From Fredinandcohnia quinoae (GTDB lineage: Bacteria; Bacillota; Bacilli; Bacillales; Bacillaceae_L), in NCBI RefSeq assembly GCF_022427965.1, contig NZ_JAKTTI010000038.1, positions 1-42,547 on the forward strand: a stretch of 42,547 bases of DNA, given 5' to 3'. This document shows, in pieces, positions 15,894-24,283 of this stretch. A model generated the notes under the pieces. That model had not been told where the DNA came from and made no database searches. It saw nothing but the letters and a program-made list of their open reading frames with translations. How positions within the stretch are numbered: the first letter of the stretch is position 1; every line of letters begins with the position of its first letter. Made by a program: the position numbers and the translations under genes.

Positions 15894-17825
15894 ATGTCAG
15901 ATGCAGTAAAAATCACATTCCCAGATGGAGCAGTGAAGGAGTTTCCAAAAGGAACAACAACAGAAGATATTGCCGGATCAATTAGCCCTGGACTTAAGAA
16001 AAAGTCGATAGCGGGTAAGTTTAATGGACAATTAATTGACTTACGCACACCAATCCATGAAGATGGAGAAATCGCGATTGTTACCCAAGACAATGACGAA
16101 GCATTAGAAATTATGCGCCACAGCTCAGCCCATCTTATGGCACAAGCTATTAAGCGTCTATACAAAGATGTTAAGCTAGGTGTTGGGCCTGTAATTGAAA
16201 ATGGCTTCTACTATGATATTGATATGGAGCAATCATTAACTCCAGAGGATCTCCCAGCAATTGAAAAAGAGATGAAAAAAATCATCAATGAAAATCTTGA
16301 TATCATCCGAGTAGAAGTTCCGCGTGATGAAGCAATCAAAAAATTCAGCGAGATTGGTGATAATCTAAAGCTTGAATTAATTGAAGCTATACCTGCAGAA
16401 GAAGTTGTCTCAATCTATGAGCAAGGTGAATTCTTTGACCTTTGCCGTGGAATACATGTTCCTTCAACAGGAAAAATAAAAGAATTTAAACTATTAAGTA
16501 TTGCGGGCGCGTATTGGCGCGGCGATAGTAAGAATAAAATGCTCCAACGTATTTACGGAACAGCATTCTTCAAAAAGGCTGATCTTGATGAGCATCTTCG
16601 TCTATTAGAAGAAGCAAAGGAAAGAGATCATCGCAAACTAGGAAAAGAACTAAGCTTGTTTACAAACTCTCAATTAGTTGGACAAGGTCTCCCATTATGG
16701 CTGCCAAAAGGTGCAACAATTCGTCGAGTCGTTGAAAGATATATTGTTGATAAAGAAGTGAGTCTTGGGTATGACCATGTATACACTCCAATCATGGGAA
16801 GCGTTGATTTATATAAAACTTCAGGTCACTGGGCACATTACCAAGAGGATATGTTCCCTGTAATGGATATGGATAATGAGCAGCTTGTTCTTCGTCCAAT
16901 GAACTGTCCACACCATATGATGGTGTATAAAAACGGAATCCATAGCTATCGCGAGTTACCAATTCGTATTGCTGAATTAGGGACAATGCATCGTTATGAA
17001 ATGAGTGGTGCTCTATCAGGTCTCCAACGTGTTCGTGGAATGACATTAAATGATGCACATATCTTTGTCAGACCTGACCAAATTAAAGAAGAATTCATTC
17101 GAGTAGTAAACTTAATATTAGAAGTATATAAAGATTTCAATCTGAATGATTATAGCTTCCGTCTCTCTTATCGTGATCCAGCAGATAAAGAAAAATATTT
17201 TGATGATGATGCTATGTGGGAAAAAGCACAGGCAATGTTAAAGGATGCGATGGATGATCTTGGTCTTGATTACTTTGAAGCAGAGGGTGAAGCAGCATTC
17301 TATGGTCCGAAGCTAGATGTTCAAGTCCGTACTGCATTAGGTAAAGATGAGACATTATCTACTGTTCAACTTGACTTCTTGTTACCGGAACGATTTGATC
17401 TGACTTATGTAGGTGAAGATGGTAAGCAGCATCGTCCAGTTGTTATTCACCGTGGTGTCGTTTCAACGATGGAACGTTTTGTTGCATTTTTAATTGAGGA
17501 ATACAAGGGTGCATTCCCGACATGGCTAGCACCTGTACAAGTACAAGTGATTCCGGTATCTCCAGATATTCATTTCGACTATGCGAAGCAAGTTCAAGAA
17601 AAATTAAAAGCACAAGGAATCCGTGTTGAACTTGATAGCCGTAATGAAAAAATCGGCTACAAAATTCGAGAAGCACAAATGCTTAAAATCCCGTATATGC
17701 TTGTTCTAGGTGATAATGAAATTCAAGAAAATGCTGTTAATGTACGTAAATACGGAGAGCAAAAGTCAGAAACAGTACCTTTTGACGATTTCTTAAATGC
17801 TTTAATCAATGAAGTAAAAAGATAA
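15894..17825 (+). CDS. thrS: Threonyl-tRNA synthetase
   Basis: Class II synthetase of 643 residues, same length as the B. subtilis ThrS. Order: TGS domain (about 1-63, [20 protein letters not shown]), the second additional/editing domain with [11 protein letters not shown] and a later cysteine in [14 protein letters not shown], the catalytic core with zinc ligand Cys in [24 protein letters not shown] motif 2 and [15 protein letters not shown] motif 3, then an anticodon-binding domain ([10 protein letters not shown] onward). Three tandem in-frame starts exist (15885, 15891, 15894); MSDAVKITF at 15894 best matches family N-termini and lies eight bases after AGGAG. Controlled by the T-box leader. 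Confidence 0.95.
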   Translation: MSDAVKITFPDGAVKEFPKGTTTEDIAGSISPGLKKKSIAGKFNGQLIDLRTPIHEDGEIAIVTQDNDEALEIMRHSSAHLMAQAIKRLYKDVKLGVGPVIENGFYYDIDMEQSLTPEDLPAIEKEMKKIINENLDIIRVEVPRDEAIKKFSEIGDNLKLELIEAIPAEEVVSIYEQGEFFDLCRGIHVPSTGKIKEFKLLSIAGAYWRGDSKNKMLQRIYGTAFFKKADLDEHLRLLEEAKERDHRKLGKELSLFTNSQLVGQGLPLWLPKGATIRRVVERYIVDKEVSLGYDHVYTPIMGSVDLYKTSGHWAHYQEDMFPVMDMDNEQLVLRPMNCPHHMMVYKNGIHSYRELPIRIAELGTMHRYEMSGALSGLQRVRGMTLNDAHIFVRPDQIKEEFIRVVNLILEVYKDFNLNDYSFRLSYRDPADKEKYFDDDAMWEKAQAMLKDAMDDLGLDYFEAEGEAAFYGPKLDVQVRTALGKDETLSTVQLDFLLPERFDLTYVGEDGKQHRPVVIHRGVVSTMERFVAFLIEEYKGAFPTWLAPVQVQVIPVSPDIHFDYAKQVQEKLKAQGIRVELDSRNEKIGYKIREAQMLKIPYMLVLGDNEIQENAVNVRKYGEQKSETVPFDDFLNALINEVKR

Positions 17826-17899
17826 AAAAATATATCTTGAATTAGTATCAAGTATCTGTTAAAATAAATTTTGTCTTGCTTTAATAATAAATATACGAC

Positions 17900-17928
17900 T
17901 TGACAGTTTTGTTAGGTAATGATATAGT
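17900..17928 (+). promoter_or_regulatory. Promoter of the infC-rpmI-rplT operon
   Basis: TTGACA (17900-17905), 17-bp spacer, TATAGT (17923-17928), 75 bp after thrS. Confidence 0.8.
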
Positions 17929-17934
17929 TCTATA

Positions 17935-18110
17935 GGTAAATTGAATACTTGTTTGAGTAAAGTAGAAGCACCCGCTTCTCACCTGATTGACGCAAATTGC
18001 AGTTGGTAGGTATTACGTTCATTTTTCTTTTGTATGAATGAAATGTAAAAGTGTGGGTGTCATGTACATTCACACTTTTTTGTTTGTCACGAAACCTGTA
18101 AATGCGTAGA
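17935..18110 (+). promoter_or_regulatory. L20 (infC operon) leader
   Basis: Long leader before infC ending in a terminator at 18047-18084. GCACCCGC and GTGTGGGTGTC segments about 90 nt apart can pair in an alternative to the terminator. In Bacillus, ribosomal protein L20 binds such a leader and promotes premature termination, giving feedback on IF3, L35 and L20. Identified from gene context and the terminator/antiterminator layout, not by a covariance search. From 18085 to 18242 nothing further is recognised. Confidence 0.75.
18047..18084 (+). terminator. Attenuator terminator in the L20 leader
   Basis: AAAAGTGTG/CACACTTTT (18047-18055/18071-18079) closing an inner loop region, followed by U's. 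It precedes infC by 170 bp, so it is an attenuator and not the end of thrS alone. Confidence 0.85.
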
Positions 18111-18253
18111 TGGAATCATCAAACGAAGCTATTCATAAAGTAAACTAAGTGATTGCCAAGCCATACTGGCGACAGCAGATCCGTAGTTGAACTTATGCGT
18201 TTAGGAGAGTAATCATTCTTTCCTATGAGCTTATAAAACCTTGGAGGTGGCTA

Positions 18254-18772
18254 ATTATTAGCAAAGACATGATGGTTAACGAGGGCATTCGTGCTCGTGA
18301 AGTTCGTCTGATTGGTCAAAACGGTGATCAGCTTGGAATCAAATCTAAGACTGAAGCATTAGAAATTGCTGCAAGAGCAAATCTAGATGTTGTATTAGTT
18401 GCTCCAAATGCGAAACCACCAGTTTGTCGTATCATGGATTATGGTAAATTTCGTTTTGAGCAACAGAAGAAGGAAAAAGAAGCTCGTAAAAATCAAAAAA
18501 TCATCAATATTAAAGAGGTGCGTCTAAGCCCAACAATTGATGAGCATGATTTCAATACTAAGCTTCGTAATGCGATTAAATTCCTTGAAAAAGGTGACAA
18601 GGTAAAAGCATCGATTCGATTCAAAGGTCGTGCAATTACACATAAAGAAATCGGTCAAAAAGTATTAGATCGCTTTTCTGCAGCTTGTACTGAAGTTGCT
18701 ACGATTGAGTCTCATCCGAAAATGGATGGACGTAGCATGTTCTTAGTATTAGCACCTAAAAATGAAAAGTAA
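18254..18772 (+). CDS. infC: Translation initiation factor IF-3 (AUU start)
   Basis: IF3 of 172 residues. It binds the 30S subunit, blocks 50S joining and checks the start codon. The N-domain has [19 protein letters not shown], the basic linker [16 protein letters not shown], and the C-domain begins [19 protein letters not shown]. The start is taken as ATT at 18254: GGAGG (18243-18247) is six bases away, and translation from there gives [10 protein letters not shown], aligning with the known Bacillus N-terminus MISKDFIINE. The first ATG (18269) is 21 bases from the site. AUU starts allow IF3 to repress its own mRNA, as known for infC elsewhere. Confidence 0.9.
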   Translation: MISKDMMVNEGIRAREVRLIGQNGDQLGIKSKTEALEIAARANLDVVLVAPNAKPPVCRIMDYGKFRFEQQKKEKEARKNQKIINIKEVRLSPTIDEHDFNTKLRNAIKFLEKGDKVKASIRFKGRAITHKEIGQKVLDRFSAACTEVATIESHPKMDGRSMFLVLAPKNEK

Positions 18773-18793
18773 TGAAACGAGGAGGAACTCCCT

Positions 18794-18994
18794 ATGCCAA
18801 AAATGAAAACACACCGTGGCGCTGCAAAGCGTTTCAAAAGAACTGGGTCTGGAAAATTAAAACGTTCACACGCGTACAGAAGCCATATGTTCTCACATAA
18901 AACTCAAAAACAAAAACGTCATCTACGTAAAGCTACATTAGTAAGCAGAGGCGATTTCAGACGTATTCGTCATTTATTAACAAACTTAAAATAA
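18794..18994 (+). CDS. rpmI: 50S ribosomal protein L35
   Basis: Basic protein of 66 residues, normal length for bL35. It starts [20 protein letters not shown] and contains the [20 protein letters not shown] and [11 protein letters not shown] stretches typical of the family. GAGGAGG precedes the ATG. It lies between infC and rplT in one operon under L20 control. Confidence 0.97.
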   Translation: MPKMKTHRGAAKRFKRTGSGKLKRSHAYRSHMFSHKTQKQKRHLRKATLVSRGDFRRIRHLLTNLK

Positions 18995-19032
18995 TTCGGG
19001 AATTTTTGATAGGATCTTAGGAGGGAAACACA

Positions 19033-19389
19033 ATGCCAAGAGTTAAAGGCGGTACAGTAACACGCAAACGTCGTAAAAGAGTATTAAAATTAGCAAAAGG
19101 TTATTATGGTTCAAAACATACATTATATAAAGTAGCAAATCAACAAGTAATGAAATCTTTAATGTATGCTTATCGTGACCGTCGTCAAAAGAAACGCGAC
19201 TTCCGTAAGCTTTGGATTACTCGTATCAATGCAGCTGCTCGTATGAACGGTCTTTCTTATAGCCGTTTAATGCACGGACTAAAGGTTGCTGGTATCGAAG
19301 TAAACCGCAAAATGCTTGCTGACCTAGCTGTTAGCGACGAAAAAGCATTTGCTGAATTAGCAACTGTTGCTAAAAACAACTTGAAATAA
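19033..19389 (+). CDS. rplT: 50S ribosomal protein L20
   Basis: Protein of 118 residues, the usual size for bL20. The basic N-terminal extension [20 protein letters not shown] binds 23S rRNA; the globular part has [20 protein letters not shown] and [14 protein letters not shown]. Besides assembly of the large subunit it is the expected repressor of this operon through the leader upstream of infC. GGAGGG site before the ATG; terminator 12 bp after the stop. Confidence 0.97.
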   Translation: MPRVKGGTVTRKRRKRVLKLAKGYYGSKHTLYKVANQQVMKSLMYAYRDRRQKKRDFRKLWITRINAAARMNGLSYSRLMHGLKVAGIEVNRKMLADLAVSDEKAFAELATVAKNNLK

Positions 19390-19400
19390 TGATAGTTGAT

Positions 19401-19437
19401 AAGGTTATTCTCATGTAAAATGGGGGTAGCCTTTTTA
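19401..19437 (+). terminator. Intrinsic terminator of infC-rpmI-rplT
   Basis: A 14-bp stem with several G-U pairs (19401-19414/19420-19433), loop GTAAA, then a U-run. Confidence 0.8.
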
Positions 19438-19576
19438 TTATTGTTAAGGAAATTGTGAAATTTAAACAGATAAAGAGGAAAATCAAAAACATCTCTGTTT
19501 GAAACCACACTCGTTCACTGTAATGCATCAAAATAAGTTTTGCTTGAAAAACTTCATTTAATAAGCCGATTAACAA

Positions 19577-19821
19577 ATAAGCGGAAATTTTCCTGTTAAA
19601 TGCTGAATGGAGCTTGTTTTGGGGGATATAAGGGGAGATTTTCCTGTTATGATGACTAAAATCTACTATTATCGAATTTTTAAAGACGATAAGCGGAAAT
19701 TCTCCTTCTATTTAAGCCTTTTTTTATAATAATTATGAAATAAGAGGAATTTTTCCCTCTATTTATCAGCTCGGGAGCTCAATCTGATCCTTTAACCGAT
19801 AAGTGTGGATTTTAATCAAAT
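19577..19821. repeat. Five spaced copies of an ATAAGCGGAAATTTTCC-like repeat
   Basis: The 435-bp gap between the rplT terminator and ysdA holds no gene but has copies of a unit of about 22-26 bp, ATAAGcGGAaATTtTCCt followed by cTATTTa, starting at 19577, 19628, 19689, 19740 and (degenerate) 19799. Start-to-start distances are 51, 61, 51 and 59 bp. Each copy is partly self-complementary (GGAAATTTTCC). Function unknown. Confidence 0.7.
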
Positions 19822-19874
19822 TCTATCTATAGTAGAACATAGTAAATGTATACTTTCAAAATGGGGGAGTTCAA

Positions 19875-20150
19875 ATGGATACAAAAATAATACTCATTCT
19901 TTATGTTGTATTAAATATATATGGACTTAGCATTATGTATGTTGATAAACAAAGAGCAAGAAAACATCAATGGCGTATTTCTGAAATGCAGATTTGGCTT
20001 GTCTCGATTTTAGGTGGGGCACTTGGAGCCACAGTTGGAATGAAGCTATTTCGACATAAAACAAAACATAAAAACTTTGCAATTCTTCTACCTACACTCA
20101 CAGTAATTACTATGATCATATACATATATATTTTGCTGAAATTGTCATAA
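19875..20150 (+). CDS. ysdA: DUF1294 membrane protein YsdA
   Basis: Small membrane protein of 91 residues. Predicted helices at about 5-22, 40-56 and 69-88; the conserved family segment YVDKQRARKHQWRISE lies between the first two, followed by LGGALGATVGMKLFRHKTKH. That motif set is the DUF1294 family, function unknown. It follows rplT as in B. subtilis ysdA. ATG with GGGGGAG site. Confidence 0.85.
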   Translation: MDTKIILILYVVLNIYGLSIMYVDKQRARKHQWRISEMQIWLVSILGGALGATVGMKLFRHKTKHKNFAILLPTLTVITMIIYIYILLKLS

Positions 20151-20232
20151 CAGCTCGTACGATTGTATATGTTTATATAGCGAATGACAAATGGCTAAAA
20201 CATGTAGCTAAGAAAACGAGGTGAGTGTGCGT

Positions 20233-20820
20233 TTGGATGAGACGATGACAGTACTATTTGTCTTTATAGAATCTACGGGGATATTAGCACCAATTGTTTT
20301 TATTTGTTTGCATTTAATCCGTCCTTTTTTGTTTGTCCCTGTCCCAGTTGTTTGTATTGTTGGTGGAATTTTATTTGGTTCAGTCTTCGGTACACTATAC
20401 TCACTATTAGGATTAACAATATTAAGTGTTATCTTTTATGTTTTATATAAGCGAGTACCAAAGCTCTCCAGTAAAATAAATCAGCTAAAGCAAAAATGGC
20501 TAGGAAACAAAGTTAATTTTACGATGGGTCAAATTTCCATTCTACGTCTTATACCTTTCATTAATTTTCACCTTTTATCACTTTGTATTATCGATGTCAC
20601 ACGAAATTTTAGACAATATACAAAAGGATCCTTCTATACTAATATTCCAGTTGCGCTATTTTACACAGTATTTGGTCAATTCATTCGAGAATTTTCAACG
20701 ATGATGATTATCGTAATCTTATTATCATTAACTCTATTATTTTATCTTTTGCGAGAGAAGCAGGTTATTATTAAATGGCATGAATTTTTTAAACCTAAAG
20801 CTGGTAGATCATATTACTAA
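20233..20820 (+). CDS. VTT/DedA-like (SNARE-associated) membrane protein
   Basis: Polytopic membrane protein of about 195 residues with five or six helices. PVVCIVGGILFGSVFGTLYS and the re-entrant-type RLIPFINFHLLS segment match the VTT (TVP38/TMEM64/DedA) domain, whose members flip lipids or carriers. The exact substrate cannot be told. GAGGTGAG (20219-20225) best fits TTG 20233; GTG 20221, GTG 20227 and ATG 20245 are alternatives in frame. It is convergent with ysdB; a hairpin lies between them. Confidence 0.75.
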   Translation: MDETMTVLFVFIESTGILAPIVFICLHLIRPFLFVPVPVVCIVGGILFGSVFGTLYSLLGLTILSVIFYVLYKRVPKLSSKINQLKQKWLGNKVNFTMGQISILRLIPFINFHLLSLCIIDVTRNFRQYTKGSFYTNIPVALFYTVFGQFIREFSTMMIIVILLSLTLLFYLLREKQVIIKWHEFFKPKAGRSYY

Positions 20821-20821
20821 A

Positions 20822-20856
20822 AATACCCATGAGAGTAACTATCTCTCACGGGTATT
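20822..20856. terminator. Bidirectional terminator between VTT gene and ysdB
   Basis: Fourteen-position stem AATACCCATGAGAG/CTCTCACGGGTATT with one mismatch and loop TAACTAT, with a U-rich tail best on the minus strand. The ysdB stop codon (20839-20841) lies in the loop. Confidence 0.75.
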
Positions 20857-21237
20857 GTTTGTTAAAAATTCCTTAATTGGACTTTTCCAGTCTATTACTG
20901 CATGTGGGTATACTTCTTTTATTCTTCGCTCTAAATACTTAAAATCATCGTAGTAGATACCTTTAAGTAAATGTATGTGTTTTGTAAAGACGAAAATAGA
21001 AATAACCTCAAAGGCTTTATCAGTTGTTCCTAAGTATTTTTCTCCCTCAAATAATACTCCCTTGTAAGTAAGTAGAAAGTTTTTTTGGACATTCTTCTGA
21101 TCATCCAAAAAATAAAATTCCTTTTTTTCATGAGCAAGCTCAAGCTTTCTTTTTGGATTCAACAAATATTTGAATATCCGATATATGATAAAAACAATTA
21201 ACAGTATTAGTACAAGTCGTATTAGTAGGACAAACAT
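20839..21237 (-). CDS. ysdB: Sigma-W-regulon protein YsdB
   Basis: Protein of 132 residues with one N-terminal transmembrane helix (about 4-24) and a charged cytoplasmic part (LNPKRKLELAHEKKEFYFLD, YYDDFKYLERRIKEVYPHAV). Order next to ysdA and the length match YsdB of B. subtilis, a cell-envelope-stress gene of unknown function. GGGAGGAG lies before the ATG on the minus strand, and a sigma-W-type promoter lies upstream, which supports the assignment independently. Confidence 0.82.
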   Translation of the reverse strand: MFVLLIRLVLILLIVFIIYRIFKYLLNPKRKLELAHEKKEFYFLDDQKNVQKNFLLTYKGVLFEGEKYLGTTDKAFEVISIFVFTKHIHLLKGIYYDDFKYLERRIKEVYPHAVIDWKSPIKEFLTNNTRER

Positions 21238-21274
21238 AAGAGGACTCCTCCCAGATTCTTAATTCGACTTCATA

Positions 21275-21301
21275 TACGATTAAGTGAGGTAAAAGGTTTC
21301 A
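21275..21301 (-). promoter_or_regulatory. Sigma-W-type promoter of ysdB
   Basis: Minus strand TGAAAC (21301-21296), 17-bp spacer, CGTA (21278-21275): the ECF sigma-W pattern. B. subtilis ysdB belongs to the sigma-W regulon. Confidence 0.75.
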
Positions 21302-21315
21302 ACTTTTTATTAATT

Positions 21316-21324
21316 TGTTATACT
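21316..21324 (+). promoter_or_regulatory. Extended -10 promoter of dut
   Basis: TG-T-TATACT, 33 bp before the dut start; -35 region poor. It is divergent from, and nearly abuts, the ysdB promoter. Confidence 0.5.
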
Positions 21325-21356
21325 TTTTTTGAAAGGTTTCAGAAGGAGGAGCTCAA

Positions 21357-21794
21357 TTGGATTATAATGTAAATGTATTATTACTGAATAATGATGCAAG
21401 GCTGCCATTTCAAGCCAACAAAGGGGATGCTGGCTTTGATTTATATTCAGTAGAAGAAAAAGTAATTGCCCCTGGAGAAGCAGAGCTTATTCGAACAGGA
21501 ATTAAAATAGAGTTACCTGAGGGTACAGAGGCACAAGTACGACCTCGAAGTGGATTAGCATTAAAACATTCGGTCACTGTATTAAATAGCCCAGGAACGA
21601 TCGATGAAGCATATCGCGGGGAAATTGCGGTCATTTTAATTAATCATGGAAAGTCAGATTTTTTAGTAGAAAAACAAATGAGAATTGCACAAATGGTCAT
21701 CGCACCCGTTCCAAAGGTTATGCTTACCCAAGTGAATGAAATATCTGAATCTGAACGTGGAGAAGGTGGCTTCGGTTCATCGGGAACGAAGTAA
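21357..21794 (+). CDS. dut: Deoxyuridine 5'-triphosphate nucleotidohydrolase
   Basis: Trimeric dUTPase of 145 residues converting dUTP to dUMP, which keeps uracil out of DNA and feeds dTMP synthesis. All five motifs are visible in order: GDAGFDLYS (I), PRSGLALKH (II), [11 protein letters not shown] (III), [10 protein letters not shown] (IV) and the C-terminal [10 protein letters not shown] (V). The start is TTG 21357 with GGAGGAG upstream. An 8-bp hairpin (21801-21808/21817-21824) without U-run follows. In B. subtilis ysdB and ysdC are neighbours, so dut is an insertion relative to that order. Confidence 0.93.
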   Translation: MDYNVNVLLLNNDARLPFQANKGDAGFDLYSVEEKVIAPGEAELIRTGIKIELPEGTEAQVRPRSGLALKHSVTVLNSPGTIDEAYRGEIAVILINHGKSDFLVEKQMRIAQMVIAPVPKVMLTQVNEISESERGEGGFGSSGTK

Positions 21795-21853
21795 ACCGAA
21801 CTTCTAATCGCATAGAATTAGAAGAATGAAGTATATTATTTAGATGAGATTCA

Positions 21854-21883
21854 TTGTCATTATGTAATAATTTTTTGTATAAT
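21854..21883 (+). promoter_or_regulatory. ysdC promoter
   Basis: TTGTCA (21854-21859), 18-bp spacer, TATAAT (21878-21883). Confidence 0.65.
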
Positions 21884-21927
21884 AAGAATAGTCAAGGTAA
21901 TCTAAACAGTAGTAAGGAGACATACAT

Positions 21928-23013
21928 ATGACAAAGCTTGATGAAACATTAACAATGTTAAAAGATTTAACCGATGCAAAAGGAATTCCTGGTAATGAAC
22001 GCGAGCCACGCGAAGTCATGAAGAAATACATAACTCCATTTGCAGACGAAGTAACAACAGATGGTCTTGGAAGCTTAATAGCGAAAAAGGTAGGCAAGGA
22101 AAATGGACCAAAAGTCATGATTTCTGGCCATTTAGATGAAGTAGGTTTCATGATCACTCATATCGATGACAAAGGATTCCTGAAGTTCCAAACAGTTGGC
22201 GGCTGGTGGTCACAGGTTATGCTTGCTCAGCGTGTGACAATTGTTACAAGTAAAGGTGATGTAACAGGTGTGATTGGCTCAAAGCCACCACATATTTTAT
22301 CACCTGAGGCGCGTAAGAAGCCTGTTGAAATTAAGGATATGTTCATCGATGTTGGTGCAACAAGCCGTGAAGAAGCACAAGAATTTGGTGTTAAACCTGG
22401 TGATCAGGTTGTTCCTTACTTTGAATTCACAGTAATGAATAATGAAAAAATGCTCCTTGCAAAAGCATGGGATAATCGAATTGGCTGTGCAATTGCGATT
22501 GATGTGTTAAAACAATTAAAAGGTGTTGACCATCAAAACGTGGTATACGGAGTTGGTTCTGTACAAGAAGAAGTTGGCCTTCGTGGAGCAAAAACAGCTG
22601 CAACAATGATTAAACCAGATGTTGCCATTGCAGTAGATGTTGGTATTGCAGGTGATACACCAGGAATTACTGAAAAAGAAGCATTAAGTAAAATGGGCAA
22701 AGGTCCTCAAGTAATTTTATACGATGCTTCCATGGTTTCACACAAAGGCTTACGTGATTTTGTTACAAATGTAGCAGATGAATTAAATATTCCATATCAA
22801 TTCGATGCAATTGCTGGTGGTGGAACTGATGCAGGTACAATCCATGTATCATTCCAAGGTGTACCTTCATTAGCAATCACGATCGCAACTCGTTATATTC
22901 ACTCACATGCAGCAATGCTTCATCGCGATGACTATGAGAACGCAGTGAAGCTAATTGTAGAAGTGATTAAACGACTGGATGGAGAAGCAGTAAATAAAAT
23001 TAAATTTGATTAA
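21928..23013 (+). CDS. ysdC: M42-family metallo-aminopeptidase YsdC
   Basis: Cytosolic peptidase of 361 residues of the M42 (glutamyl aminopeptidase/FrvX-like) family, forming large tetrahedral particles in relatives. Metal-binding and catalytic residues are seen in [10 protein letters not shown] (His near residue 68), [10 protein letters not shown] (Asp near 182), QEEVGLRGA (Glu pair near 214), VDVGIAGD and the late SHAAMLH histidine. AAGGAG before the ATG. It may trim peptides left by proteolysis; the physiological substrate is not deducible. Confidence 0.9.
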   Translation: MTKLDETLTMLKDLTDAKGIPGNEREPREVMKKYITPFADEVTTDGLGSLIAKKVGKENGPKVMISGHLDEVGFMITHIDDKGFLKFQTVGGWWSQVMLAQRVTIVTSKGDVTGVIGSKPPHILSPEARKKPVEIKDMFIDVGATSREEAQEFGVKPGDQVVPYFEFTVMNNEKMLLAKAWDNRIGCAIAIDVLKQLKGVDHQNVVYGVGSVQEEVGLRGAKTAATMIKPDVAIAVDVGIAGDTPGITEKEALSKMGKGPQVILYDASMVSHKGLRDFVTNVADELNIPYQFDAIAGGGTDAGTIHVSFQGVPSLAITIATRYIHSHAAMLHRDDYENAVKLIVEVIKRLDGEAVNKIKFD

Positions 23014-23018
23014 TTAAA

Positions 23019-23048
23019 AAAGCCGGTGAAAATTTCTTCACCGGCTTT
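23019..23048. terminator. Bidirectional terminator between ysdC and sspI
   Basis: Perfect 12-bp stem AAAGCCGGTGAA/TTCACCGGCTTT with loop AATTTC, flanked by A's and T's, between convergent genes. Confidence 0.9.
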
Positions 23049-23053
23049 ACTAT

Positions 23054-23263
23054 TTACTTTTTCAACCCTTGCTCCAATGTAGTAAGCATCTCCTGTTTAT
23101 CCTCTTGACTGGCATTTTGCCAAATGACTTCAAATAATACTCCAAGTCCTGGGAGCATTTTTTCTTCACCACTTTGAATTGCGTCGACGATTGTTTCCTG
23201 CAATTCAGCCTGGGAATTACCTGTTACATTGTGTATAACTGCATTTCGCAAATTTAAATTCAA
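23054..23263 (-). CDS. sspI: Small acid-soluble spore protein I
   Basis: Minor spore protein of 69 residues made in the forespore. [20 protein letters not shown] and the nearly invariant [20 protein letters not shown] identify SspI. Start taken as TTG at 23263 (MNLNLRNAV, aligning with known SspI); AAGGTG lies nine bases upstream, while the GTG at 23275 overlaps that site. Minus-strand CATAATA (23329-23323) matches a forespore sigma-G -10, but no good -35 was found. Its presence shows that the organism belongs to an endospore-forming lineage. Confidence 0.92.
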   Translation of the reverse strand: MNLNLRNAVIHNVTGNSQAELQETIVDAIQSGEEKMLPGLGVLFEVIWQNASQEDKQEMLTTLEQGLKK

Positions 23264-23387
23264 ATATAAGCACACCTTTCTTATGTATCTTTTTCTTTAT
23301 TATCATTTACGATTTGTAATTTTATTATGTATGCTTCATGAGATATAATGGTAAAAAACGAAGAGTCGAAAAAGGAGCATTTTGAAA

Positions 23388-24140
23388 TTGAAACGTATTG
23401 AATCTATTAAAAATCCACAGGTAAAGCAGTGGAAGAAATTACATACAAAAAAAGAACGTGATAAGACTGGTACTTTTATGATTGAAGGTTTTCATTTAGT
23501 GGAAGATGCTCTAAAAAGTAATGCTGTCATTCGTGAACTTATTATGGTTGAAACAGTTGATCTTCCTGCTAACTGGAATGTAGATAATCAGTCAATCGTT
23601 CTCGTTACGGAAGAAATTATGAAGGAAATAAGTGATACGGAAACCTCACAAGGTATAGCTGCAATTTGCGAGCAATATAATGATAGGAAGGATCTTACTA
23701 GTTTTTCAAAGCTATTACTTATTGATGCTGTACAGGATCCGGGTAATCTCGGGACAATGATTCGAACAGCGGATGCCGCTGGAATCGATGCAGTCATCAT
23801 CGGGGAAGGCAGTGTAGACGTATATAATTCAAAGGTCCTTCGTTCTACACAAGGTTCTATTTTTCATATCCCAATTATAAAAGCTAATTTGTTTCAAATG
23901 ATAGGAAAGCTAAAAGAAAAGAATGTTAAAGTATTTGGAACATCATTAAAAAATGCTGTTGATTTTAAGGAAGTATCAAGTGAATCATCATTTGCGTTAA
24001 TCATGGGCAATGAGGGGAATGGAGTTAATCCCGATTTACTTGAATTAACTGATCAAAACCTATATATCCCGATCTATGGAGAAAGTGAGTCATTAAATGT
24101 TGCAGTAGCAGCAGGAATTTTGCTTTATCATTTAAGGTAA
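23388..24140 (+). CDS. ysgA: SpoU/TrmH-family RNA methyltransferase YsgA
   Basis: Putative 2'-O-ribose RNA methyltransferase of 250 residues with the SPOUT fold. The N-terminal substrate-binding part has KNPQVKQWKKLHTKKERD. The trefoil-knot motifs are DAVQDPGNLGTMIRTADAAG, ALIMGNEGNGV and IYGESESLNVAVAAGILLYH. Two TTG codons are possible (23382, 23388); 23388 gives MKRIESIKN, matching B. subtilis YsgA, and is ten bases from AAAGGAG. The target nucleotide is unknown. It is divergent from sspI. Confidence 0.9.
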   Translation: MKRIESIKNPQVKQWKKLHTKKERDKTGTFMIEGFHLVEDALKSNAVIRELIMVETVDLPANWNVDNQSIVLVTEEIMKEISDTETSQGIAAICEQYNDRKDLTSFSKLLLIDAVQDPGNLGTMIRTADAAGIDAVIIGEGSVDVYNSKVLRSTQGSIFHIPIIKANLFQMIGKLKEKNVKVFGTSLKNAVDFKEVSSESSFALIMGNEGNGVNPDLLELTDQNLYIPIYGESESLNVAVAAGILLYHLR

Positions 24141-24273
24141 AGGTTATGTTAATGTTCAGTTTTGATTTTAGCCTTATTTGGATGAGTGAACGGGTTTTAT
24201 TCAGCTTGAATAACTTAGTGAATCCATACAAATAAGGCGGAATATTCATCAATACTCAGTTTTAACATAGCCT
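24141..24273. repeat. 133-bp imperfect palindrome (MITE-like)
   Basis: The whole ysgA-to-next-gene gap is one inverted repeat. It begins AGGTTATGTTAA and ends TTAACATAGCCT, has AGCCTTATTTG facing CAAATAAGGCG, and is centred on TTATTCA-GCT-TGAATAA (24197-24213). No protein is encoded and no U-run ends it, so it is more like a small non-autonomous repeat than a terminator. Confidence 0.75.
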
Positions 24274-24283
24274 AGGTAAAAAA

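Noticed and set aside
24141-24273. Terminator of ysgA
   Set aside because: Stem is far longer than an intrinsic terminator and no U-run follows on either strand.
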